Assembly: GCA_013396915.1 (NCBI GenBank)
Contig: VWZL01003477.1
Span: 87,416-151,415, forward strand
From: Stercorarius parasiticus
Lineage: Eukaryota > Chordata > Aves > Charadriiformes > Stercorariidae
DNA length: 64,000 nucleotides
Direction: 5' to 3'
In this document: positions 55,001 through 64,000 of the stretch, piece after piece
How the letters are laid out: each line of letters opens with the position of its first letter
Numbering within the stretch: the stretch's first letter is position 1
The notes under the pieces: model-generated
Database searches by the model: none
What the model saw: only the letters and a program-made list of their open reading frames with translations
What the model was told of the DNA's origin: nothing
Program-made: the position numbers and the translations under genes

Positions 55001-56618
55001 TACGTCTTTGAGCGGATCCTCCGGGTCTGGCGTGCGTGGCAGAAGGTGGTCATCACCAAGGTGGGTGGTGCGAGAGCCCACGCCTACTGCTGGCTCCTTC
55101 TCTCACAGCCACTGGTGCCATAGCTCCTTGCCCAGGTGGCCATGGGAAGGTGGGCAGGGGCTGCTGCCAAAGCCCCTCGCCCAGGGACAGGAGCTGGGCA
55201 CTAAGCCCTGTCCCTGCACTGCAGGTGGTCATGCACCCCGGCCATGTGCTGGAGCTGCAGATGCAGAAGAAGGGCTTCTGCATGGAGGTGGGGCAGTACA
55301 TCTTTGTCAACTGCCCCAACATCTCCCTGTTGGAGTGGCATCCCTTCACCCTCACCTCAGCGCCCGAGGAGGACTTCTTCTCCATCCACATCCGGGATGC
55401 CGGTGACTGGACAAAGCGTCTCATCAACACCTTCCAGCAACAGATGCCCAGGTAGGCTGGGGAGTGCCCGAATGGACCTCCCTGGGGATTTGGGGAGACC
55501 GTACCTCTTACCCGGCCTCTCCCTCGGCCAGGATCGAGGTGGACGGCCCCTTCGGCACAGCCAGTGAAGACGTGTTCCAGTACGAGGTGGCTATGCTGGT
55601 GGGAGCGGGCATTGGCGTCACCCCCTTCGCCTCCATCCTGAAGTCCATCTGGTACAAGTTCCAGCAGGCTGACCAGACCCTCAAGACCAAGAAGGTGTGG
55701 GGTGTCCCACGGGACCGGCCGTGGGTTTCTCCATGCCGGGCTTCCCCATCCTTGACGTTGCATCCTTCCACCCCTCCGGCTCTACTCCACCTTGAGTAAC
55801 CCCTCTTCCCCCTGCATCCCAGATCTACTTCTACTGGATCTGCCGGGAGACGGGAGCCTTCGCCTGGTTCAACGACCTGCTTGCCTCGCTGGAGCAGAAG
55901 ATGGCTGAGTCGGGCAAGGCAGACTTTCTCACCTACCGGCTTTTCCTCACTGGCTGGAACAGCAGCATCGTGAGTTGGCCATGGGCAGGCATGACTGCAA
56001 GGGGGACGCACAGGGTGGCCGAGTTGGGCAGGAGAGGCAGGGAGAGCTTGCAGGCAGAAAGGCAAGGAGCGGTGTTTGGTGGGCAGCCGTGGTGGGTGCT
56101 CCTCTGGGGTGATGGCCTGGAGGTGGGCTCACAGGTTGTGGCCAGGGTCCTCACCGTCCCCGCTCTGCCCAGGCCAACAACGTGGCGCTCCACTTCGACA
56201 CCACTACGGACACGGTGACGGGCCTCAGGCACAAAACCATCTTTGGCAGGCCAATGTGGAACAGCGAGTTTGCAGCGGTGGCTGCAGCCCACCCCAGGTG
56301 AGAGACGGGCAGGGAGTTCAGGGTGCCGGAGCCAGGAGGGACCCCCTCCTCCCTGGCACCCAGCACAGGGTAGCGCTGGCTTTAGGAGGGGGGTGCTCAT
56401 CCCCTGCAGGTTGCAGGGACCCCAAAAAGCTCTTAAATCCCTTTATCCGTGAGCCACTCACCAGGCACTGACAGCCCCACGCTATGCACAGGTCGGTGGT
56501 TGGCGTGTTTCTGTGCGGGCCAGGGTCCTTGGCAAAGAGCCTGCAGAAGTCTTGCCACCAGCAATCCAGCCTGGACCCCAGGAAGGTCAAATTCTACTTC
56601 AACAAGGAGAATTTTTAA
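52093..56618 (+). CDS. NOX1: NOX1, NADPH oxidase 1 catalytic subunit
   Basis: Thirteen exons join in phase to 561 residues plus taa: 52093-52137, 53110-53205, 53747-53857, 53938-54022, 54100-54245, 54318-54499, 54735-54873, 54968-55060, 55225-55451, 55532-55694, 55823-55969, 56173-56297 and 56492-56618. Mammalian NOX1 has 564. The protein passes electrons from NADPH via FAD and two haems across the plasma membrane to make superoxide. It starts [11 protein letters not shown], as NOX1 does. Haem ligands His101, His115, His206 and His219 are present. The FAD site HPFTLTSAP is at 338-346; NADPH motifs are GPFGTA (380-385), GAGIGVTPF (399-407) and LCGP (527-530). It ends FNKENF. Everything needed for activity looks intact. 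The whole coding region spans 4.5 kb, with most introns under 250 bp. It lies head-to-tail after XKRX and converges on CSTF2. Confidence 0.98.
53250..53650. repeat. Pyrimidine-rich minisatellite in NOX1 intron 2
   Basis: Imperfect 25-40 bp units built from 'cagcatcactccctcccagt', 'ccccagccc' and 'ttccttgtcctgccctcttc' repeat about a dozen times. They fill most of the 541-bp intron between exons 2 and 3. Confidence 0.9.
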
Positions 56619-56997
56619 GCGGCAGCCAGGTTGGGAGCCCAGCGGGCAGGGACCCTGCCAGCCTCACCTTGCCCCCCCCCATGCCAGAGCATGGCCAGGG
56701 ATAAGCAGCTGCTGCAGAATGCAGCACCAAAGCCGGGCAAGACACAGCAAGGCACTCCTTCTCCATGAGAAACTCCAGGTTCAAAGACTGCTGCCTTCTT
56801 GACCCAGTCTACAAGGGCTCCTCGTGGCGGGAGCGGGCCTGCAGCTTCACACGTTCCCCCAGTTGAGAAGCTGCGACGATGCTGCTGGAGCAGCGGGAGC
56901 ACCCAGCGGGCTGGGCAGAACCACGGGACGGGACACAAACATGCCGAGCAGGCACTGGGGGCTAAATGTACCCCTCTGGGTCTAAAGAGTCCTTTGC

Positions 56998-57003
56998 AAT
57001 AAA
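56998..57003 (+). terminator. NOX1 poly(A) signal 1 (AATAAA)
   Basis: AATAAA lies about 380 bp past the NOX1 stop, followed within 30 bp by GT-rich 'ggttctgtggtgtgaaggga', a good CstF-type downstream element. Confidence 0.75.
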
Positions 57004-57069
57004 AGCCATGGTAGCAACTCGGTTCTGTGGTGTGAAGGGAGCCCTCTCTTTGCCCCCTTGTACGGCTGC

Positions 57070-57075
57070 AATAAA
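57070..57075 (+). terminator. NOX1 poly(A) signal 2 (AATAAA)
   Basis: A second AATAAA lies 72 bp after the first, followed by 'tggggtgcggggtaaggtgc'. Either or both may be used. Confidence 0.65.
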
Positions 57076-57555
57076 AAGCCTGGTTAATTTTAACCTGCTG
57101 GGGTGCGGGGTAAGGTGCAGGGGCTCGCTGCCACCACCCAGAGCCAGCCTGCACCACCTGCCAGGCACTAACCAGCACGCAGGCTGACTTCAGAAGTGGC
57201 TCACACAAGGGCAGCAAATTCTGCTAAAGCATATGCAGAGAAGAGGGGAAAAAGCAGCCCCACTGAGCAGGCTGGTAAGTGATACAGCAATCGGATATGG
57301 AGCCTTTCCCACCGCGTCAGCAGGGACAGAAAGCCGAGCTCTCTGTCCTGCCCTTCCCTTACGCCCCTGTGAACAGCTGTGACATGGCATGGCACAAAAT
57401 CCCACAAGTAGATCTTGCCCTGGTGCTGGGGAGATGGGAGGAAGGCAAGTGGTTTGGACTAGCCTAAAGCCAGAACCCAATAGTCCCACTCCGGCCTCCA
57501 CAAGAGACCAAACAAGCCAGGTGGAGACGTGGCTTTACTCAAACCCTCCTCCCAC

Positions 57556-57561
57556 TTTATT
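57556..57561 (-). terminator. CSTF2 poly(A) signal (AATAAA)
   Basis: tttatt on the plus strand is AATAAA on the minus strand, about 310 bp after the CSTF2 stop at 57868. It is the first canonical signal on that side and defines a short 3' UTR. Confidence 0.8.
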
Positions 57562-57867
57562 TCAAACATCATAAAATATACACACAGAAAAAAAAGGATG
57601 AATGAGAGGGGAAAACGTTAGGTGGGGGGGAGGAGAAACCTCTCCCAAAACGCAGCATCAACTCAGACAGCAACGGGAAGCAGCTGCCATGGAGCGTCTC
57701 CTCTGTGCAGGCGTCGGCACCTCCACCACATGCCTGCGAGGAGGAAGGGGAGGACAGTGAGCCCCAGCATGGTGAGGAAAAGCAGGGCAGAGCCCCATCC
57801 TGAGCAGCTCTTCGATTTACTGAAGGGGAGCAGGCACAGGCCGAGGCTGGGTTAAGGACATCACCTG

Positions 57868-60800
57868 TCAGGGTGCCCCCGTGGACTTCTGGATTTGCTC
57901 CTTCAGGATCAGGATGCTCTGCCGTTGCTCCGGGGGCAGCATGGCTATCTGGTCTGCCGTCAGCTGCAGAACCTGCATGATCAGGGCTGCCTGTGGGGAG
58001 AGGGGAGAATCAGAGACCTGCCCTGCCAGAGCAGCCACAGGTTACTGGAGCCAGGAAGGGGCTGTCCCTGCCACACTAAGGCACGTAGGAAGCACTCTTC
58101 CCGTTGTCTCACCCTTTCCCTTTTCTCCACTCACCTTCTCATGATCCTGGGGGGTGACCTGGCTCTGTCCAGGGCTAAAGCCTCCGGGCTGACCAGCTCC
58201 TTGGACTCCTGCCCCAGGAATGCCTCCTCCCTGCATGCCTGCCCCTGCCATGTTAGGAACCTGCAGGCACGAGAGAAGGGGTCAGGACCAAGGGGTCTCT
58301 GGACTGAGCCACAGAAATACAGGAACGTAAAAGCAGATGATCAGATGGATGCCCTCAGACAGCCTGAAGACTCCCAAGCACGAAGAGAGACAGGTTACCA
58401 TGCATTTTATGTGCTCTCCTCTCCCTCCACCCCCTGCACTCCTTCCTGCGCTTCAGGAAGAGGTGGAGAGAGGCCCGAGTCTTGTCTTGTCCCCAGCAGA
58501 TGGGCAGTGCTTGGGGAGATGGGACGGGTGCCCCAAACCCCTCAGAGAGCCACTAACCCAGCCCTGTGCTTCTTGGAGGCACTGCCCTGCGGGACACCCT
58601 CCCCTCTCTGACTGCTGCAGGATGCAGTCACCCCCCTCACCCAGCCCAAATCTACGAGACACCATCAGTGCCCAACTGAGCAGAGGTGGTCTGTGTACCT
58701 GGCGGGGCCCCTGCGGGCCACTGGCTCCCATGTTAAGTGGCCCTGGACCCTGTATCCCACCAGGCATGGGGCCACGCGGGTTGGGACCAGGCCCTCGAGG
58801 CTCCAGGCCCCGGGGCTCCATGACCCTGGCCTCCATGGCCCTGGCTTCCAGTACTCGTGGCTCCAGGACCCGTGGCTCCAGGCCTCGTGCCTCCAGGGCT
58901 CGCGCCTCCATCACCCGGGGCTCCAGCCCTCGTGGCTCCAATCCTCGTGGCTCCAGCCCTCGGGGATCTCTTCCGACTGCAGGGGAAAGACAAGGCAAGG
59001 TTTGAAGGGAGCACTGCGGCAGGGAGCATGGGAGCAAGCCCGCTGCCGCCTTTGCCTGGGGGCTAAAAAATGCACAGAACGTGCAGAGCTCAGGGCAGAA
59101 GGGACATCCCCGGAGGAAGTCCCTTGCCCTGGGGTCAGTTGTTTCACTGCCCAAACCCCCTTCCTATGCCTCGCATCGGGGCAGCGGGTGCCACTCTGAC
59201 TTCTTGTCTGCATGCTTTAAGCCACCCACTATTTCATGCCCCCTCTCTCACCTCGAGCATCCATCAAGGGCCCCCGTGGCTCTCCCATCAGTGGTCGGGG
59301 TTCTCCCATGGGTCCCCCCCTCATCTCATGGGGGGGGCCACGGCTGTCATGACCAGGCATATGGTGCATAGGGGCTCCCTGGTGGGGCGGCCCAAGGTAA
59401 CCTCTGACGCAGAGAGACGAGGAGAGCAAAGCAGGAGGAGGAGAAAAAGCGAGAGAGTGTGAATCAGACGCTGGCTTGGCACGGTCTGGGCAGAGCACTG
59501 GGATTGCCCCTGAAGCCGGCCACAGGGGGAGGAGGGTGAGGCTGGCACAGGGACAGGCGCTGTCGGCCCCAAGCCACAGGGCTGCTGCCATCACACCGGG
59601 GATGCCCCATCCCCAGGAAAACAGGCCGGCCCCCGCAGTCGGCAGCACAAGGGCCTCCGACCAGGCAGCGGTGACTCCCGGAAGGCTGGTGCCATCCCTG
59701 TCCTCAGTGAGAGGTCACCCTTGGGCAGGGGACAGTGCCAAGGGCTCCTCTCCTTCCCTCTCCCCTCACCTGGGCTCCACTTCTCCAGTGACTGAGAGCA
59801 GGGTCCCTCCGCGAGGGTCATTCGGGGCATCTCCCAAAAGGCCTCGGGGCGGCGGGCCACTAGCAGGTAGAGGTCCACGCTGCATAGGGGCCCTCGGGTC
59901 TGGCATGGGCACTGCCAGGGAGACACACAAGAGCTCGTGAGGATCTGCATGACCAGAGCCGTGCTGAGACTCCCCCAGCGCTCTCGGGGCACTCGCTGCT
60001 CCCCGGCGCGCAGGCAGGTGAGCTGTGCTGACCGCCGGGGGTAACAGCCCCTCGTGCAAGGCCAGAGTGCACCGAAGCCCCTTCCCTGGATGCTGATTTT
60101 ACCCCTCTCTCCCTCTCTGGCTCTACCTCAGGCTCCTTACGGCACCAGGTGGCCAAACCAAGCGTGGGTGCCCCCATGGCGATCTCTACAAGTGTGGGCA
60201 TCACCCCCCTGCTGACGTGGGGCCAGGAGCAAAGCAAGACCTGGAAGGCTCCTGGTAGCAAGGTGTCAAAGGGGGCTGGATCCTAGGCAAAGGCCCTCTC
60301 TGAGCCCACTCTCCTTTTCCACTGGTGGCTCTCTGTGTACGGTGCTAGCCTGTTCCCTCCTCTGGCCCCAGAGGAAATCCTGCCTCCTCCTAACCCTGCC
60401 AGGCTACAGAGTGATACACCAGTTCCCATCCCTGAGCACAGTGGGGTGAAATCTGCTCTCTGTACACTCCACAACAAGCTCCATGGAATGAAGGGAGCTG
60501 CCGGGTGCCGGGATACCTTGAACGCGTTCGATAGACGCAGGCCTGGCAGGTCCCACGGGCGAGAGCTGCAGGTTCCCTGGGCAAGCAGCAGGAAAAGAGG
60601 GAGAAGAGCAGACACGTAAATAGTGTATGCACACATGCACTCAGCCTTGGGGACAGTGCTGCCTGCAGGATCACCTCCACTCCCTGAAGTCCCCCGGAAA
60701 ACCTATGGAGAAGATGCTGCCTGCTGCAGGTCTGGCTTTATCAACCTCTTCCACTAATGCCACCTCTGCCATGGCGTTACAGCCAGCTTGGCATGGCTCT

Positions 60801-63597
60801 TCCCTCGCTCACCACTTGAATGTGTGGGGCAGGAGGACATCCTGCTAAGAGAATTGGCATTCTGTGGGGCCACGCTGAGCCCCACAATGCACAGCCAGTC
60901 AGCTTCTGCCCCTGCTGGCAGCTTCCCATGGCACTCCCCAGTGCCAGCTTTCTGTCTGCTCTCCAAAACCTTCCGGGTGCCAAGAACTACCAGCTTGCTC
61001 TCAGGAAGATGGTGCCTACCCCAAAGAAAATGAGAGTCAGCTGCCCCTAAGTACCTAAGACCAGAGGATCTCAAAACAGGTTTGCCATGTTCCCGGTACT
61101 TGGCCTACAATACGACTCAAGGCCATAGAGGTGTCAACCGCCTGCGTGCCTTATTACTGGGAGAACAGGAATGCCTTGGTTGTGCTAACCCCAGCGCACA
61201 GCTTGACGGGGCGGCTACACAACATGTGAACCGTAAGGAATCCGGCTCCGGGGCTGGGCTGTACAGACCGTGCCTGCAGAGGGAAAGCCAAGCCATCACT
61301 CACTGGGAAATTCCCTGCCAAGCCTCCAACTCACTGTCGCAAGCAAAAAGCGAAGGCCCAGCTCCCTCTACCGGGCACAGCGCAGCAAGCGCTGGCAGAG
61401 GCAGCCGCGGCACAAGCTGCTTCCCAACACCCAGGCAGCAAAGGAGCAGGACAGGTACCAGAGAAGAGCAAGCTCTGCCTGCCCGCGCAAGCACAGGGAC
61501 AGAGAGGGGCTCACAGAGAGATGGAAAACAGGCATGTCCCGCCCGGTGGGGCTCTGCGGGGACTGGCAGCTCTCCCAACTTCCAGGTCACGTCTGCACAA
61601 CACGATGCAGAACAAGCTGAGAGCAAACAAGTGCATGGGCTGGGGCCCTGGAAGCAGGAGAGCTGCTACCACAACCTTGCGCCTAAGTGAACAAATCCAG
61701 GCACAGCCCAGCGCTGCAGGAGCTGCCCCGGATCCAAGGATGGCAAGGTTGCAGGTAGCTGGCAGGGGCTCTTGGCACAGCACTGCTCAGCACCCATGGC
61801 CTGGGCTCCTGCTGGAGCGAGGCTCACATGACAAACAGCACTAACCCATGTCTGTTTTACCTTGTCCACGCTCCAAGGGGACAGGCCCTCCGCCCGGGAT
61901 CCCAACCTGCGGCTGCATCCCACCTGAGGGGGAACAGGCAGAGATCAGATCCCTCCTTGGCCATCCCTGCACCACTAATCGATTCCCTTAGCCCCAAATA
62001 CCACCCTCCTCCCAGCTCCTGGGGTAGCATCTAAAAGTTTATTTTCTTGGTGTTGGTCCTCACAGAGATAAGACAACTTTCTGGACTGTCGCTGGCAGCA
62101 GCCACAACTACGACACACGGTATGGGACTATGCGTGCTCTCACGGGGCCAAGCCCTCTGGTTTTAGGGGGAAGGTAGAGGGGGACTGTCTGCAGAACACA
62201 TGTACCCATGGCACCGTTTAGCCAAAACCCACGCACTCACCTCCTGGAGCCATGGGGCCAGGCCCCGGGCCCTGCACAGGGGTTGCCATCTGTCCTGGGG
62301 CCGGCACTCCTCCCTGCATGGGCGGCTGCATCAGCGGAGGAGCGCCATTTACATGCATCCCACCCTACCCAGGAGAGAAACCAGACCTCAGGGAAGCCCC
62401 GTCGCCGGGGCATGCACGCCCCAGCTGGAGAGCTGGAACCAGCAATGCCCATCTCTCCCCTGTACAGCACGTGCGTCACGTCTGCTCTTACTATGGGCTG
62501 CGGCTGGGACGAGGGGGTATTCTGCGGGTTCAGCTGGGCATTTGGCCCTGGCCCAGGCCCCGGTCCTGGCCCAGGCCCTGGCCCTGGCACTGGCTGCTGG
62601 TTGCCTGGGATCAGAGGAGGAACACTGGTCTGGCGATGCAGGATTTTCTAGGGGCAGAAGAAGGAGAAAGGAGTTCTTTTCCACCCTCCTCCACAACAGG
62701 CTGCCAGCGATATCCTACCGACCCTTGATGAGGCAGCAAGGGACAAACCAGCGCGATCTCCGGGTCGACGATCCTCATGACCACCTGGGCCTGCAGCAGG
62801 GCGTAAGCAAGCTGGGGGTTCTGGAGCAGCATGTTCCTGGCTTCCTGGGGGCTGTTCTGGACACACAACTGAGAAGAAACACACAGATCAGAGCTGTGGC
62901 AAGGTGCAACAGGGGCTGCGAGGGTAAGGGCAGCAGTAGTAGAAGCTGTGCTCGTGGAGAGAGTACAGCTCTCCGCTACACTCACCTTCATCTGCTTCAT
63001 CAGCTCAAACATCTGCTCAGGCGGCAGGCTGGCTACTGCACGGCTGATGGATTCAGGGGCATCTTCAGGATTGACAGGGTCCCCGTAGGGTGACTCTATG
63101 ATGGGTGCACCTGTACCCAAGCCTACAACAGAGTTTGTGACCTTGTACGCCAATGTGAACTGGCCATTTTTAATGGGCTCATCAGATGGAAAGCACCACG
63201 CCATTACAGGGAAAGGGAGACAGTGAAAAAAGGGAGATCACATGGGAGAGAAAACACAGAGCTGAACCCACGCATCCCCCTGCAAAACTACTCGCTATAT
63301 CACTTCGAGCAGGTCAGCTCTGCAAGGTCTCCACCTTGCCAACCTCACAGAAGAGGCACGCTTTGTAAGGCTGAAAAGGCCGGGCCCCGCACAACATCAG
63401 TGCGCTCTCCGCAAAATTCAGACTCACTCTTCAGCTCCTCCTTGTTCTTCTCGCTGGCCGCATTGTCAACACGCAGGGCTCTGCCACTGAATTCTCGCCC
63501 ATTCAGGTTCCGCATGGCACTGAGGGCCGTCTCCTGGTCTTGGTACTCACAGAAGCCATAGCCCTTCGGCTTTCCCGTCTCCCTGTCATACACCAGC
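57868..63597 (-). CDS. CSTF2: CSTF2, cleavage stimulation factor 64-kDa subunit (5' exons missing)
   Basis: Eleven minus-strand exons join in phase, in order: 63428-63597, 62986-63122, 62749-62868, 62492-62647, 62241-62364, 61861-61923, 59770-59911, 59252-59403, 58699-58976, 58135-58260 and 57868-57990 (tga). They give 529 residues. The mammalian protein is 577, and the missing ~46 N-terminal residues with the first part of the RRM must lie past 64000. CstF-64 binds GU-rich RNA downstream of poly(A) sites in the nucleus. Visible parts are the RRM second half with RNP1 KGYGFCEY, the hinge ([27 protein letters not shown]) that contacts CstF-77 and symplekin, and a Pro/Gly-rich region with a (PG)7 run. 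After these come [18 protein letters not shown], eleven pentapeptide repeats, and the conserved C-terminal helix domain ([19 protein letters not shown], ending STGAP) that binds PCF11. It is intact as far as seen. The autosomal paralogue CSTF2T is an intronless mammalian copy, so this gene is CSTF2. Confidence 0.97.
58795..58959 (-). repeat. CSTF2 coding repeat: eleven pentapeptides (MEAR/LEPR type)
   Basis: There are eleven consecutive 15-bp units: GLEPR three times, [40 protein letters not shown]. Mammalian CSTF2 has about twelve [10 protein letters not shown] units in the same place. Here Leu often replaces Met and Pro often replaces Ala. Confidence 0.93.
59912..61860 (-). other. Longest visible CSTF2 intron
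   Basis: A 1.95-kb intron between the RGQ exon (61861-61923) and the VPMPDPR exon (59770-59911). The donor is gtaaaac and the acceptor tggcag. No additional exon or repeat was recognised. Confidence 0.8.
62543..62587 (-). repeat. CSTF2 coding Pro-Gly run, (PG)7P
   Basis: Seven imperfect 6-bp units (ccaggg, ccaggg, cctggg, ccagga, ccgggg, cctggg, ccaggg) plus a final cca encode [15 protein letters not shown], between QQPV and NAQLNPQ. Codon variation shows it is not a fresh slippage product. Confidence 0.95.
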
Positions 63598-64000
63598 CTG
63601 CACAGCGAGGAGGAAAGAACCACCACTGCTGAGGGCAGTGCAGGCATCGAGCAGCGTGCAGTGCCCACAGCTCCCCATTGCTCAGGAGGGGGCTACTGGG
63701 GGACACAACAGAGGAGCAGAGTGAAGGCACCAGGGTCAGATAAAGGCATGCAACAACCAGCCTTAAGCCTGAGCCAAAAGGTCTCCTGGACCCAGGCTGA
63801 TGGGTATTCCCAGAGCTCTGGTGTCCAGAAAGGCCACCAGCACAAGCGCTGTGCTTCCTGTATCCCCACAAAGGCATCTCTTGGGGACACTGGACTGGAC
63901 TGGCTGCTCCTGCAGCTCCAAAGCCCTTAACTGAGAGCTCTCTGAAGCCTGCTGCCAACTCAGGGAAACATCCCTGCAGAGCCACTGGGATGGGAGTGCT
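63598..64000 (-). other. CSTF2 intron upstream of the RNP1 exon (partial)
   Basis: The acceptor cag lies at 63598-63600. No exon encoding the RRM start (a mammalian-like RSVFVGNIPYEAT block) was found before the right edge, so it lies beyond it. Confidence 0.75.

Larger units (their letters stand above)
56619..57555. other. NOX1 3' UTR and convergent intergenic gap
   Basis: It contains the NOX1 3' UTR with two AATAAA signals and then about 480 bp with no recognised feature before the CSTF2 poly(A) signal on the other strand. Confidence 0.7.

Overview
This is a bird genomic window. Fragments of the avian LINE CR1 occur in both orientations, with the familiar terminal sequence around 'tcatagaatggttt' and its complement. 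All recognisable genes are multi-exon vertebrate genes with GT-AG introns. I see no bacterial operon, CRISPR array, phage, rRNA or tRNA gene. Almost every open frame of 60-200 codons in the non-exonic sequence is chance.

Layout. (1) 1-33.9 kb is AT-richer and nearly gene-empty. It holds two exons of a P4-ATPase lipid flippase on the minus strand (ATP11C, 3301-4896), CR1 fragments, a near-identical adjacent 815-bp duplication joined by one N (14915-16544), and a 776-base gap (22568-23343). (2) 33.9-37.0 kb carries an ARL13-type small GTPase on the minus strand (ARL13A). Its GTPase exons are clear and its 3' exons are uncertain. (3) 37.0-45.3 kb is intergenic. (4) 45.67-50.66 kb is XKRX, plus strand, three exons, 434 residues. 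(5) 52.09-56.62 kb is NADPH oxidase 1 (NOX1), plus strand, 13 exons, 561 residues, very compact. (6) 57.56-63.60 kb is CSTF2, the 64-kDa subunit of cleavage stimulation factor, minus strand. Eleven exons are visible. The 5' exons with the start of the RRM lie beyond the right edge.

ARL13A, XKRX, NOX1 and CSTF2 are also neighbours on the mammalian X chromosome (human Xq22), so the right half is a conserved vertebrate block. ARL13A and XKRX are divergent. NOX1 and CSTF2 are convergent, with facing poly(A) signals about 0.5 kb apart. The genes do not form one pathway: a membrane flippase, an Arf-like GTPase, an XK-family membrane protein, a superoxide-producing oxidase and an mRNA 3'-end factor. 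The linkage is ancestral, not functional.

I found no convincing undescribed system. The points most worth a second look are the probable false haplotype duplication, the apparent absence of the G5-motif exon in ARL13A, the bird form of the CSTF2 C-terminal repeats with a new Pro-Gly run, a weak CSTF2 splice donor, and ATP11C lying next to the Xq22-type block. Coordinates of exons were read by hand from splice sites and phase-checked. Gene identities rest on remembered family sequences, not on a search.
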